From contig JAAYCO010000073.1 of assembly GCA_012729725.1 (NCBI GenBank), positions 1 to 51,569 of the forward strand: 51,569 nt of DNA, in the 5' to 3' direction. A model generated the notes under the pieces. The model worked only from the letters and a program-made list of their open reading frames with translations, had not been told where the DNA came from and did no database searches. The position numbers were made by a program, and so were the translations under genes. This document shows, one piece after another, positions 45,035-51,569 of this stretch (its first letter is position 1; every line of letters starts with the position of its first letter). This stretch comes from Planctomycetota bacterium. Lineage in GTDB: Bacteria > Planctomycetota > Phycisphaerae > SM23-33.

Positions 45035-45063
45035 ATTATTGATCCCCGAGGCCGTGCAGTCAA
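45035..45063 (-). promoter_or_regulatory. Candidate promoter of guaB
   Basis: On the minus strand TTGACT (45063-45058) and AATAAT (45040-45035) are 17 nt apart. The predicted start, near 45028, leaves a leader of only about 14 nt that just includes the AAGGAG site. The boxes are good; the short leader makes the call moderate. Confidence 0.45.
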
Positions 45064-45086
45064 GACAGGCTTTCAAACATATTGCA

Positions 45087-45983
45087 TTACGACAGCAGGC
45101 TCATAAGCGTCTGGCGGTCGACATCCCATCCTATGGCGACAAAAGCGGTGGGGGCGCGGGACAGACTCGCCGCGGGGCGTTCGGTCAGCCGCCCGCCGGC
45201 AAGCTCAACCATTACGCTGCCGTCGCCGAAGTCGATGTTGCCCTTGAGCCGAAGCAGTTTGTCGCCCAACGTGCGAACGCCCGAGGTGAATTTCGCCCGA
45301 TCCACAGGCGCCACCCGCTCGATAGACACCGAAACGGCGCCGGCCGGCGGCGACTGCGACATGCCGCAACAGCGGCACGAATGCCAAAGGCCTTCAAACC
45401 ATGCCGAGGGCACATCGCAGTGAGAGGTTTGATAAATCGGCGCTGGATTAATTCGCGAGATGATCGCCTCCAGGCGGGCAAGCTCTGCCTGGTCAACAAG
45501 GTCGCACTTGTTGATCAGTATCCCGTCCGCCTGCTGCACCTGCCGCGTCGCCGCTGGCAAAAAGGCCGCTATTCGCGTAAAGGTTGATGCGTCCACAAGG
45601 CACACGTTGGCCTGCGTTCTTAGTCTTCCTTCCAGCGCCGCGGATTCGAAGAGGGCTTCCAGATCGCTGCTTTCGCTCAGTCCGGTGGCCTCGATGATCA
45701 CGGCGTCGGGCTTGACCTCGAAGGCGATTTGCCGCAGGGTCTTCACCGTGTCTGCCTTGATGCACGCACAGAACAGGCTGCCCTTGTTCAGCTCGAACTT
45801 GCTCCACTCGCCCGTCCGGACCAGAGCCCCGTCAACGCCGATATCGCCAAACTCGTTTATCAGCAACGCCAGGCGCTTGTGTTTGAACGACGGTATCTCA
45901 AGCAGCCGATTGAGCAGCGTGGTCTTGCCCGCGCCCAGGTAGCCAGTCAGCAGCCAGGCCGGTATGGAGCCGCATTCGCTCAC
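45087..45983 (-). CDS. CobW/G3E-family GTPase
   Basis: About 298 residues. The G3E GTPase core has Walker A GYLGAGKT, the switch region LINEFGDIGVDGAL and the base-recognition motif NKCD. The metal-binding CxCC of COG0523 proteins is altered to CACI (KGSLFCACI), while extra cysteines appear later in HSCRCCGM. The GTG at 45983 overlaps the previous stop (GTGA) and has AAGGA upstream; ATG 46001 is an alternative. It is coupled to the UroD fusion gene. In such pairs the GTPase may insert a metal or corrinoid into the methyltransferase-like partner. Role inferred. Confidence 0.82.
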   Translation of the reverse strand: MSECGSIPAWLLTGYLGAGKTTLLNRLLEIPSFKHKRLALLINEFGDIGVDGALVRTGEWSKFELNKGSLFCACIKADTVKTLRQIAFEVKPDAVIIEATGLSESSDLEALFESAALEGRLRTQANVCLVDASTFTRIAAFLPAATRQVQQADGILINKCDLVDQAELARLEAIISRINPAPIYQTSHCDVPSAWFEGLWHSCRCCGMSQSPPAGAVSVSIERVAPVDRAKFTSGVRTLGDKLLRLKGNIDFGDGSVMVELAGGRLTERPAASLSRAPTAFVAIGWDVDRQTLMSLLS

Positions 45984-47608
45984 AGAACGTCCTTGATCCA
46001 TTCCTTGATGATTGCTGTTTCGGGAACTCTGCGCGACGATTTAACCTGATACTTCGCCACCACCGCCACGGGCGTCTGCCTTGGCGAAACGCCGTGACGC
46101 AGTATCTCAAGCTCGTCGGTGACCATTCGCACCTCAACCTCGGCGCCGAGTTCGGCGATGGCGGTCTCGACGTTGGCCTGGAGCTTCTGGCACTGCTCGC
46201 CGCCGTCGCCGAGAACCAACACCAGAGCCCGGCGGCGTTGAATTCGCGTGCGAACCTTGTCGTATATCCGCTTTTGAATGGCGGCGACCAGCTCGTCGCG
46301 AGCCGGTATGCGCGACACGAACGTGATTATTCCGTCGATGCAGATGGTCGGCACGTTGCGCACCATCAGCGAGTTCATGAACACCAGCGATTCGCGGTAC
46401 TTGATTTTGTGCTCGCGCCACTCGACGAGGCCCTCGAATTCGGGCGCGACCTTCTTGACCGCCTCCACCATGTACTGGCATGGGGCGCATGCCTCGCTGT
46501 CCAGTGTGATGATGTCCACGATGACGCGGTCGGCCTGGCCGTATTCCCGCATGTCCAGCCCGCACTGCTGGGCCTGCGTGACGGACATCGTGCGGGCGAT
46601 TTCTCGCTTGTACTCATCCTGCACGATCTCGGTGACCGCGCAGAGGTTCTCGGGCGGCACGGCGTATGGCAAATCGCATCCGGGGGCAAGGATAAAGCCG
46701 GTCTGGCCGCCGATGTCCATGCATTCGATCGCGTTCTTCTGCGCGTCGGCGGGCTTGCCAAGCAGCAGAACCGTCGTAAGCTGCAGGTTTCCGCCGAAAC
46801 TCACGCGATGCTTGGTGCAGATCTCCTTCACGACCGTCAGTGGGATGTTCTCGTCCACGCAGACGTTGTCGGGCCGGCAGCGGCACATCACATCCAGGTT
46901 TTGCTGGGCGTGCCCGCACACGAAGAACGAGCCCATCGCGCCCCGCGAGCGGATCGACTCGAACACCGGAAGCGCGTATGGAGTGACGAACTGCTCGAAC
47001 ACGTCCGGGCCGATCTGGCTTGTCATCGGGTCAACCACGGCGACGATGGAGCATCCGGCGTCGAGATAATAGCCTGCCGTCGTGACGGCGACATCGCGGC
47101 AGAACGCCATCAGGCGATGAATGTACGGTTCATCGTCGAACATCTTCAGAAAGATGTCGGTTCCGAGCAAGTGAAGCGCCAGGGTGAACGGGCCGGTTAT
47201 CAGGCCGTAGACCGCCCGATCGGGATGCTTGGAAGAGAGACTCCTCGCGGCGTCCAGGAATTCCTTCAGCCGGCCCTGGTCGGCGCGTGGAACGCGCAAA
47301 TCCTCAAGCGCAACGCCCTGCGACAGAACATGTTTGCTGACCGCGGGTGGATTCTCCTGCGCCCACGTCAGGTCGCAGCCGAGAATCTCCGCCTCAACCT
47401 GAAGGTCGAACGCCACGGGTATGCCGTCAGGATCGTACCGCTGAATCGAGGCGTTGACGCCGTCGATGATGTGCTTTGAGCTCTTGAGATACTCATCCGC
47501 CGCCATGCCAAGCAGCGCTCCGGCGTGACAGCCCACGAATGGAACCCACGGTATACGATCAACAGGCTCGCAGCGCATCGCCTTGAGCACTCTTTCCTTG
47601 CCGGTCAT
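45980..47608 (-). CDS. UroD/MtaA-like protein fused to two thioredoxin-fold domains
   Basis: A 542-residue fusion. Residues 1-345 are a uroporphyrinogen-decarboxylase-fold domain of the MtaA/CmuA methyltransferase branch: Cys231 (FFVCGH) and Cys311 (APGCDLPYAVP) match two zinc ligands, while the usual His of HxCG is Phe229. Residues about 360-450 are a thioredoxin-like domain with CAPC (374-377). Residues about 460-542 resemble the small archaeal-type disulfide proteins (LQANVETAIAELGAEVEV, VKSSRRVPE) but keep only Cys473. GGAGA precedes the ATG. It is coupled to a CobW-type GTPase. Corrinoid methyl transfer with a built-in redox module is inferred. Confidence 0.82.
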   Translation of the reverse strand: MTGKERVLKAMRCEPVDRIPWVPFVGCHAGALLGMAADEYLKSSKHIIDGVNASIQRYDPDGIPVAFDLQVEAEILGCDLTWAQENPPAVSKHVLSQGVALEDLRVPRADQGRLKEFLDAARSLSSKHPDRAVYGLITGPFTLALHLLGTDIFLKMFDDEPYIHRLMAFCRDVAVTTAGYYLDAGCSIVAVVDPMTSQIGPDVFEQFVTPYALPVFESIRSRGAMGSFFVCGHAQQNLDVMCRCRPDNVCVDENIPLTVVKEICTKHRVSFGGNLQLTTVLLLGKPADAQKNAIECMDIGGQTGFILAPGCDLPYAVPPENLCAVTEIVQDEYKREIARTMSVTQAQQCGLDMREYGQADRVIVDIITLDSEACAPCQYMVEAVKKVAPEFEGLVEWREHKIKYRESLVFMNSLMVRNVPTICIDGIITFVSRIPARDELVAAIQKRIYDKVRTRIQRRRALVLVLGDGGEQCQKLQANVETAIAELGAEVEVRMVTDELEILRHGVSPRQTPVAVVAKYQVKSSRRVPETAIIKEWIKDVL

Positions 47609-47621
47609 ACGACTTTCTCCG

Positions 47622-47647
47622 AAAAAAACAAACCCCGTACAGGGGTT
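47622..47647 (-). terminator. Intrinsic terminator abutting the UroD-fusion ribosome site
   Basis: On the minus strand AACCCC (47647-47642) pairs with GGGGTT (47636-47631) around a 5-nt loop, followed by TGTTTTTTT. The T-run ends only a few nt before the GGAGA ribosome site of the gene starting at 47608. A possible extended -10 (TGGTATAAC, 47714-47709 boxed as TATAAC) lies 62 nt upstream, so the hairpin would be inside the gene's own leader. No competing antiterminator was found by eye. Confidence 0.6.
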
Positions 47648-47682
47648 GGGCACACATTCTACGGGCGCCGGCCGAGAATGGC

Positions 47683-47697
47683 CACCCGCTTTTGGGC
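47683..47697 (+). repeat. 15-bp direct repeat, left copy
   Basis: CACCCGCTTTTGGGC occurs here and again at 49704-49718, in the same orientation, 2021 bp apart. The pair brackets a truncated secreted gene and the DUF4143 ATPase. A 15-bp match could occur once by chance in a window of this size. Confidence 0.4.
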
Positions 47698-48199
47698 TGT
47701 AGGGCTGTGTTATACCAAAGTAGTATGTCCGGTCTTGCCAAAGCAGAAGTGTCCGCATTCCGAACGAATTCGGATGGACAGAGACCGGATGGAGATGAGT
47801 CTGCGGAAGTTGTGTCCTGCCAAGGGCGGAGGCAGTTTACCTCAACAAGCGCCTGCCAAACAACCGCCAAAAGTGGCTGGATGGATAACTTCCGCCTGCC
47901 ACCAAAACCAGACCTGACATTGGCCAAAAGGCCATTTCTGTCTGCGCTTGACACCAGGCTGGATCGCGCTTAACGAGTACGTCATACGTCCTTAGCATGA
48001 ATACGATTGCTGCTGGTGGCGGCCTATTCGCCCCTGCTGGCGGCGTCAAGTGGGTCAGGCACAAGGATACGGCGGACAGACCAGCTGCTGGGTATGTCCT
48101 GCACCGCCGACGCAGTTATCCGCAGGCCCCGATGAGCTTGTTCACATTGTCTGAGTCGATGCCAACAACAGCGAAACCGCAACAGAAGGACTTCATGCC
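47698..48199. other. Gene-poor stretch, nothing convincing
   Basis: About 500 bp on the right of the UroD fusion gene. The open frames here (for example 47692-47973 plus, 47559-47954 minus and 47997-48203 plus) have composition and residue patterns unlike real proteins. A small TGGCC-AAAA-GGCCA dyad lies near 47920. The stretch may be debris from the gene whose start survives at 48200. I see no RNA gene. Confidence 0.5.
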
Positions 48200-48367
48200 A
48201 TGAAGAATAGCCGATTGTTCGCAGTGATTGTCGCCTGCTCGCCGCTACTGTGCTGTCCAACACTTGGGCAGCCGGCCGCCCAAAGCAGTGCCACCGCACC
48301 CGGCCAGAATGCAGGTCTGGAAGTGCTCGATGATCGACACACAATACGAGAAGGGCGAACGGAGTAA
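48200..48367 (+). pseudogene. Signal-peptide start of a lost or very short secreted protein
   Basis: A 55-codon frame starts MKNSRLFAVIVACSPLL, a good signal sequence, continues through GQPAAQSSATAPGQNAG and ends after HTIREGRTE. AAGGA precedes the ATG by about 9 nt. The mature part has no fold-like pattern, and the frame stops 52 nt before the convergent ATPase gene. The simplest reading is the 5' stub of an exported protein cut by the ATPase insertion. A genuine small secreted peptide cannot be ruled out. Confidence 0.4.
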
Positions 48368-48418
48368 TGCGGCATCAAAGCGAGTGCTCTTTGTATGGCC
48401 GACGCTCCTCCGTATGGA

Positions 48419-49582
48419 TTACTCCATTGGCGCTGGAGCGTCGGGAACGAGGTTCCTGAGGAACTCCTCGCACGGGACGCAGAGTACTCCGTTGATCTTC
48501 AGACGCTCCTTGCCGCCGTACAGAAGGCAAGCCTTGGCTTGGGGGTAGTCTTCCCGGAATGCCAGCAGCGGCCGGACGTCCTTGCTGGAGACGGTCCGCG
48601 ACCGCTTGACCTCGATGGCCAGGAAGGTGTCCTGCCCGTAGACCACGAAGTCGACCTCCAGGCCGGCCTTGGTCCGCCAGAAATGCAGCGACCGATCCCC
48701 ATTGCTGTATGCGATCCACGCCCGCAGGTGCTGGGCCACCAGGCCTTCCATGCACGCGCCGCCGATCTCCTCGGGAGAGTCCAATGGACCCTTCGGCCGG
48801 AGGGAGCGAAAGACACCGGTGTCCACGTAGTAGAACTTGGGATGCTGCACCAACTGCCGCTGGGCCCGCTTCGAGAAGACCTGCAGCCGGAAGCCCAGGA
48901 GCAAGTCTTCCAAGACCTCAATGAATCCCTCAACCGTCTTGCGATTCACCTGGCATTCGCGGGCCACTTCCGACGTATTCAGCAGCGACGCATGTGACAA
49001 GCTCATCGCTTCCAGGAACCTGGCGAAGTTGCCGACGTTACGGACCAAGCCCTCTGCCTGCACCTCTTCCCGCAGGTAGAGCGCCGCGTAAGACTTCAGG
49101 GTCTGGGCCGGTTCGGCGGAATCGAGCACCAAGGGGAGCATCCCAATCTCCAGGCCGCGTGCGAAATCAAACCGCTTGCCCAGCTCGGCCGCCAGGAAGG
49201 GATGCAGGTTCTTGAGCACCGCCCGGCCGGCCAACAGGTCCGTGCCGCCCCGCTCGAGCTTGCGGGCGCTGGAGCCCGTCAGGATAAACTGGAGCTCCCG
49301 CGTCCCTTGGGTCTCCATCAGACGGTGGACTTCGTCCAGCAGGCCTGGAACCTTCTGGATCTCGTCCACGATGACCGTCTTGGCCTTGGGGCTGCCGGCG
49401 ATCACTTCGCCCAGCCGCTCGGGCCTGGCGAGGAAGGTGCGAAACGCCTCCTGGTCAAGCAGGTCGACGTAGATCGCATCCGGGAATGTCTCCCGCAGCC
49501 AGGTGGACTTGCCCGTGCCCCTGGGGCCAAACAGAAAGAAGCTCTCTTTGGGTGCCTTGAAAAGTCGAAGTATCAGTTCCAT
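48419..49582 (-). CDS. AAA_14/DUF4143 ATPase
   Basis: The 387-residue protein has an N-terminal P-loop ATPase (Walker A GPRGTGKST at 19-27, Walker B TVIVDEIQK, sensor FILTGSSARKL). It then has a winged-helix segment (TSEVARECQVNRKTVEGFIEV) and a C-terminal DUF4143 domain with a nuclease-like core (GLEVDFVV, LAIEVKRSR). These ATPases are widespread, patchily distributed and often mobile; their function is unknown, although links to toxin-antitoxin or restriction-like roles have been suggested. It stands alone and points against its neighbours inside a direct-repeat-bounded islet, which suggests recent gain. Confidence 0.9.
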   Translation of the reverse strand: MELILRLFKAPKESFFLFGPRGTGKSTWLRETFPDAIYVDLLDQEAFRTFLARPERLGEVIAGSPKAKTVIVDEIQKVPGLLDEVHRLMETQGTRELQFILTGSSARKLERGGTDLLAGRAVLKNLHPFLAAELGKRFDFARGLEIGMLPLVLDSAEPAQTLKSYAALYLREEVQAEGLVRNVGNFARFLEAMSLSHASLLNTSEVARECQVNRKTVEGFIEVLEDLLLGFRLQVFSKRAQRQLVQHPKFYYVDTGVFRSLRPKGPLDSPEEIGGACMEGLVAQHLRAWIAYSNGDRSLHFWRTKAGLEVDFVVYGQDTFLAIEVKRSRTVSSKDVRPLLAFREDYPQAKACLLYGGKERLKINGVLCVPCEEFLRNLVPDAPAPME

Positions 49583-49647
49583 AAACGCCGCCTTTTTGGA
49601 GTTATGTCTGCCATTTTATCGGCAAAAGCTTTCCGGGTGCCACAGCA

Positions 49648-49664
49648 AAATCCTGACAGGATTT
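49648..49664. promoter_or_regulatory. 17-bp palindrome upstream of the BioF-like gene
   Basis: AAATCCTG and CAGGATTT flank a single central A. The dyad lies 110 bp before the BioF-like start and 66 bp before the ATPase start on the other strand. It could be a repressor operator for either gene. It does not resemble the BirA operator. No T-run supports termination. Confidence 0.35.
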
Positions 49665-49703
49665 CGCGAGGGCGCGCACGGCCTAACTCCTTCGTGGCCC
49701 AAG

Positions 49704-49718
49704 CACCCGCTTTTGGGC
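49704..49718 (+). repeat. 15-bp direct repeat, right copy
   Basis: This is an exact second copy of the 15-mer at 47683-47697, 57 bp before the BioF-like start. It marks the possible right edge of the ATPase islet. Confidence 0.4.
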
Positions 49719-49774
49719 CGGTTGAAGAGTGTTTTGTCGTTGACCGCGGGGCTGCCGATCCGGAAAGTGGCTTA

Positions 49775-50926
49775 ATGGGAATCTGGGAACAAATGCTACT
49801 GACCCTGCGGCAGCTCAAGCGCGACGACCTGTTGCGCGAGCTGCGGACCATTGAATCTCCCATGGGGCCGCGGGTTACCCTTGGCGGAAGGCAAGTGCTG
49901 TGCTTCTGCGGCAACGACTACCTGTGCCTCGCCAACGACGCCGCGGTCAGAAAAGCAGCGATCGACGCCACAGAGAAGTGGGGCGTTGGGGCAGGGGGTT
50001 CCAGGCTGATTTGCGGCACGCAGAGTCTGCACGCCCAGTTGGAATCTTGCCTGGCCGATTTCAAGCAAACCGAGGCTGCACTGGTCCTTCCGACGGGATG
50101 GATGGCGAATCACGCAGCCGTGTCCGCCCTTGCCGGCGAGGGCGACCTGGTGCTATGCGACAAGCTCAACCACGCCAGCATCATCGACGCCGCCCGCGCT
50201 TGCGGCGCGGTGATGCGAACGTATCCGCACCGCGACGTTCGCCGGCTTGGCTCTTTGCTGGATCGGCTGGGCGGCAAGTTCCGCCGGCGCGTCATCGTGA
50301 CCGACTCCTTGTTCTCGATGGACGGAGATGTTGCCCCGCTGGCGGAGATTGCCGAGCTCAAGCGGCGTTACGACGCGGTGCTGATGATCGACGAGGCTCA
50401 CGCCACGGGCGTGCTTGGTGAAAACGGCAGGGGGGCAGCCCAGATGCTCGGCGTTGAGGATGAAGTGGACGTGACGGTGGGCACTCTATCCAAGGCCTTG
50501 GGCTGTCTTGGCGGCTTCATCGCCGGCCCGGCTGCACTAAGAGACACCATCATCAATAGCGGAAGGGCTTTCATATACACTACGGCATTGCCGGCATGCA
50601 TATGCGCTGCTGCGGCGGCGGCCGTCGATGTCGTTCAAAACCAGCCTCAACGCCGAAGGCATCTGAGCCTGCTTTCGTCGCGACTGCGCGGCGCGTTGAA
50701 AGAATCGGGCATCGACTGCGGCGATTCGGTGTCTCAGATCATCCCCGTGCGGATCGGCGCCGCCGACGCCGCCCTCAACCTCAGCCGGCGGCTGCTGGAC
50801 GCGGGCTTTCTGGTTCCGGCGATTCGCCCGCCGACCGTGCCGCCGAACTCCAGCAGGTTGCGAATCAGCCTGTGCTCGGGCCATACCGAAGCCGATGTGG
50901 ACGAGCTGGCGGCAGCTCTGGGGTAA
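49775..50926 (+). CDS. Alpha-oxoamine synthase, BioF-like (8-amino-7-oxononanoate synthase)
   Basis: A 383-residue PLP enzyme of fold type I. The cofactor Lys240 is in TLSKALGCLGGF. The Asp of MIDEAHATGVLG and the glycine-rich GAGGSRLICGTQ are family hallmarks. BioF condenses pimeloyl-ACP or -CoA with alanine in biotin synthesis; the sister enzyme Kbl acts on threonine breakdown. Residues alone favour BioF, but no other biotin gene is adjacent. The ATG follows a weak GGAAAG. The open frame extends far upstream through the opposing ATPase, which is not coding for this protein. It converges on prfB with 2 nt between stops. Confidence 0.8.
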   Translation: MGIWEQMLLTLRQLKRDDLLRELRTIESPMGPRVTLGGRQVLCFCGNDYLCLANDAAVRKAAIDATEKWGVGAGGSRLICGTQSLHAQLESCLADFKQTEAALVLPTGWMANHAAVSALAGEGDLVLCDKLNHASIIDAARACGAVMRTYPHRDVRRLGSLLDRLGGKFRRRVIVTDSLFSMDGDVAPLAEIAELKRRYDAVLMIDEAHATGVLGENGRGAAQMLGVEDEVDVTVGTLSKALGCLGGFIAGPAALRDTIINSGRAFIYTTALPACICAAAAAAVDVVQNQPQRRRHLSLLSSRLRGALKESGIDCGDSVSQIIPVRIGAADAALNLSRRLLDAGFLVPAIRPPTVPPNSSRLRISLCSGHTEADVDELAAALG

Positions 50927-50928
50927 AC

Positions 50929-51569
50929 CTATTCCTTTGCCTTCTGCCGAAGCGCGGCGTCGATGAATTCCTGAATCTCGCCGTCCAGCACGTCGTCGGT
51001 TTTGCTGCTTTTCAGGTCGGTGCGCTCATCCCGAACCAATTGGTAGGGGTAGAGAACGTAGGACCGAATCTGATACCCGAACGCAATTTCGCCCTTCTGG
51101 CCATATATCTTGGCAAGCTCGGCATCGCGCTTGGCCTGCTCGTGCTGGTAAAGCTTGGCGCCCAGCATCTTTCTAGCCTCGGCGCGATTCTTGTGCTGCG
51201 AACGCTCGTTCTGGCACTGAACAACCAGGCCCGTCGGAATGTGGGTCAGCCGAATCGCGCTGGAAGTCTTGTTGACGTGCTGGCCGCCTGCGCCGCTGGC
51301 GCAGAACGTATCCTCGCGAACGTCGCCGTCCCAGTCGATGTCGATCTCGACCTCTTCGAGTTCCGGCAGAACATCCACGGATGCGAAGCTCGTGTGCCGC
51401 CGCTTCTGCGAATCGAACGGGCTTATGCGCACCAGGCGGTGAACGCCGCGCTCGCAGGAGAGATAGCCGTAAGCGTACGGGCCGGTAACGTGAAATGTTA
51501 CTGAACGAATGCCGGCCTCTTCGCCGTCGACGCGGTCAACCTCGCCGGCCTTGAAGCCGCTGCGTTCGA
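50929..51569 (-). CDS. prfB: Peptide chain release factor 2 (3' part, runs off window)
   Basis: About 213 C-terminal residues are present; the gene continues beyond 51569. The stop-codon-recognising SPF tripeptide ([15 protein letters not shown]) identifies RF2, which reads UGA and UAA. The peptidyl-hydrolysis motif GGQ is in [11 protein letters not shown]. The tail [15 protein letters not shown] is also RF2-like. The 5' region, where many prfB genes have a programmed frameshift, lies outside the window, so that feature cannot be judged. A short in-frame ATG at 51432 is internal, not a start. Confidence 0.96.
   Translation of the reverse strand, partial: ERSGFKAGEVDRVDGEEAGIRSVTFHVTGPYAYGYLSCERGVHRLVRISPFDSQKRRHTSFASVDVLPELEEVEIDIDWDGDVREDTFCASGAGGQHVNKTSSAIRLTHIPTGLVVQCQNERSQHKNRAEARKMLGAKLYQHEQAKRDAELAKIYGQKGEIAFGYQIRSYVLYPYQLVRDERTDLKSSKTDDVLDGEIQEFIDAALRQKAKE

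Noticed and set aside
43386-45587. A 733-codon plus-strand open frame opposite guaB
   Set aside because: guaB on the other strand has every catalytic motif; the frame shows no protein features.
46094-47479. A 461-codon plus-strand open frame opposite the UroD fusion
   Set aside because: It is an antisense shadow. The minus-strand protein has recognisable domains over the whole stretch.
47997-48203. A 68-codon plus-strand open frame before the secreted-protein stub
   Set aside because: It has no fold-like pattern or ribosome site, and its end overlaps the better-supported start at 48200.
1-51569. CRISPR arrays, rRNA genes or complete insertion sequences
   Set aside because: No regularly spaced repeats, rRNA segments or transposase signatures were seen on either strand.

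Overview
The window looks like about 51.6 kb of a GC-rich Gram-negative chromosome, most likely a planctomycete of the Phycisphaerae type. This assignment is inference. It rests on a PEP-CTERM sorting tail, a type II prepilin-like leader next to glycosidases, DUF4091 and GH20 glycosidases, a cyclase-like repeat protein, lipoproteins, tandem clpP genes after tig, and a phoH/7TM-HD pair. No marker gene in the window fixes the species. Genes are dense and lie in short strand-coherent blocks. No CRISPR array, rRNA or complete transposon was seen.

Layout. 0-10.5 kb: a tRNA-Pro with its own promoter and terminator, a DUF4091 glycosidase-like gene, a hom-apgM pair for threonine/methionine precursors, apt with a CBM9-like gene, a three-gene block (TPR protein, homocysteine methyltransferase, radical SAM), and an MFS transporter. 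10.5-17.4 kb: addB-addA, a recombinational-repair helicase-nuclease. 17.4-20.8 kb: a sugar kinase, then an accessory islet of two GNAT acetyltransferases. About 70-bp direct repeats flank the islet, and it is headed by an RNA leader with mutually exclusive terminator and antiterminator folds. 20.8-25.1 kb: phoH, a PgpH-like c-di-AMP phosphodiesterase and an FNT channel. 25.1-28.6 kb: a divergent enolase-superfamily enzyme and a carbohydrate-esterase-like hydrolase. 28.7-32.9 kb: a squalene-cyclase-like repeat protein, an ECF sigma factor, a membrane anti-sigma candidate and a secreted STN-domain protein.

32.9-36.1 kb: the proteostasis operon tig-clpP-clpP-lipoprotein. One ClpP has Asn in place of the catalytic Asp. 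36.2-43 kb: a glycan-use locus with visible decay. It holds a frameshifted PEP-CTERM gene, a prepilin-like gene fused out of frame to a glycosidase that has lost its 5' end, an intact GH20 hexosaminidase and a GKRP/MurQ-like double-SIS protein. 43-47.6 kb: a lipoprotein, guaB, a CobW-type GTPase and a UroD-thioredoxin-thioredoxin fusion. 47.7-49.7 kb: a roughly 2-kb islet between 15-bp direct repeats, carrying an AAA/DUF4143 ATPase. 49.7-51.6 kb: a BioF-like synthase and the 3' part of prfB, which runs off the window.

The strongest candidate for something undescribed is the attenuator/riboswitch-like leader at about 20341-20546 on the minus strand. It has a good promoter, a three-way-junction fold, a perfect 9-bp antiterminator that competes with the terminator, and a possible leaderless 34-residue peptide, all upstream of the GNAT pair. 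The UroD-Trx-Trx fusion with its coupled CobW GTPase comes second.
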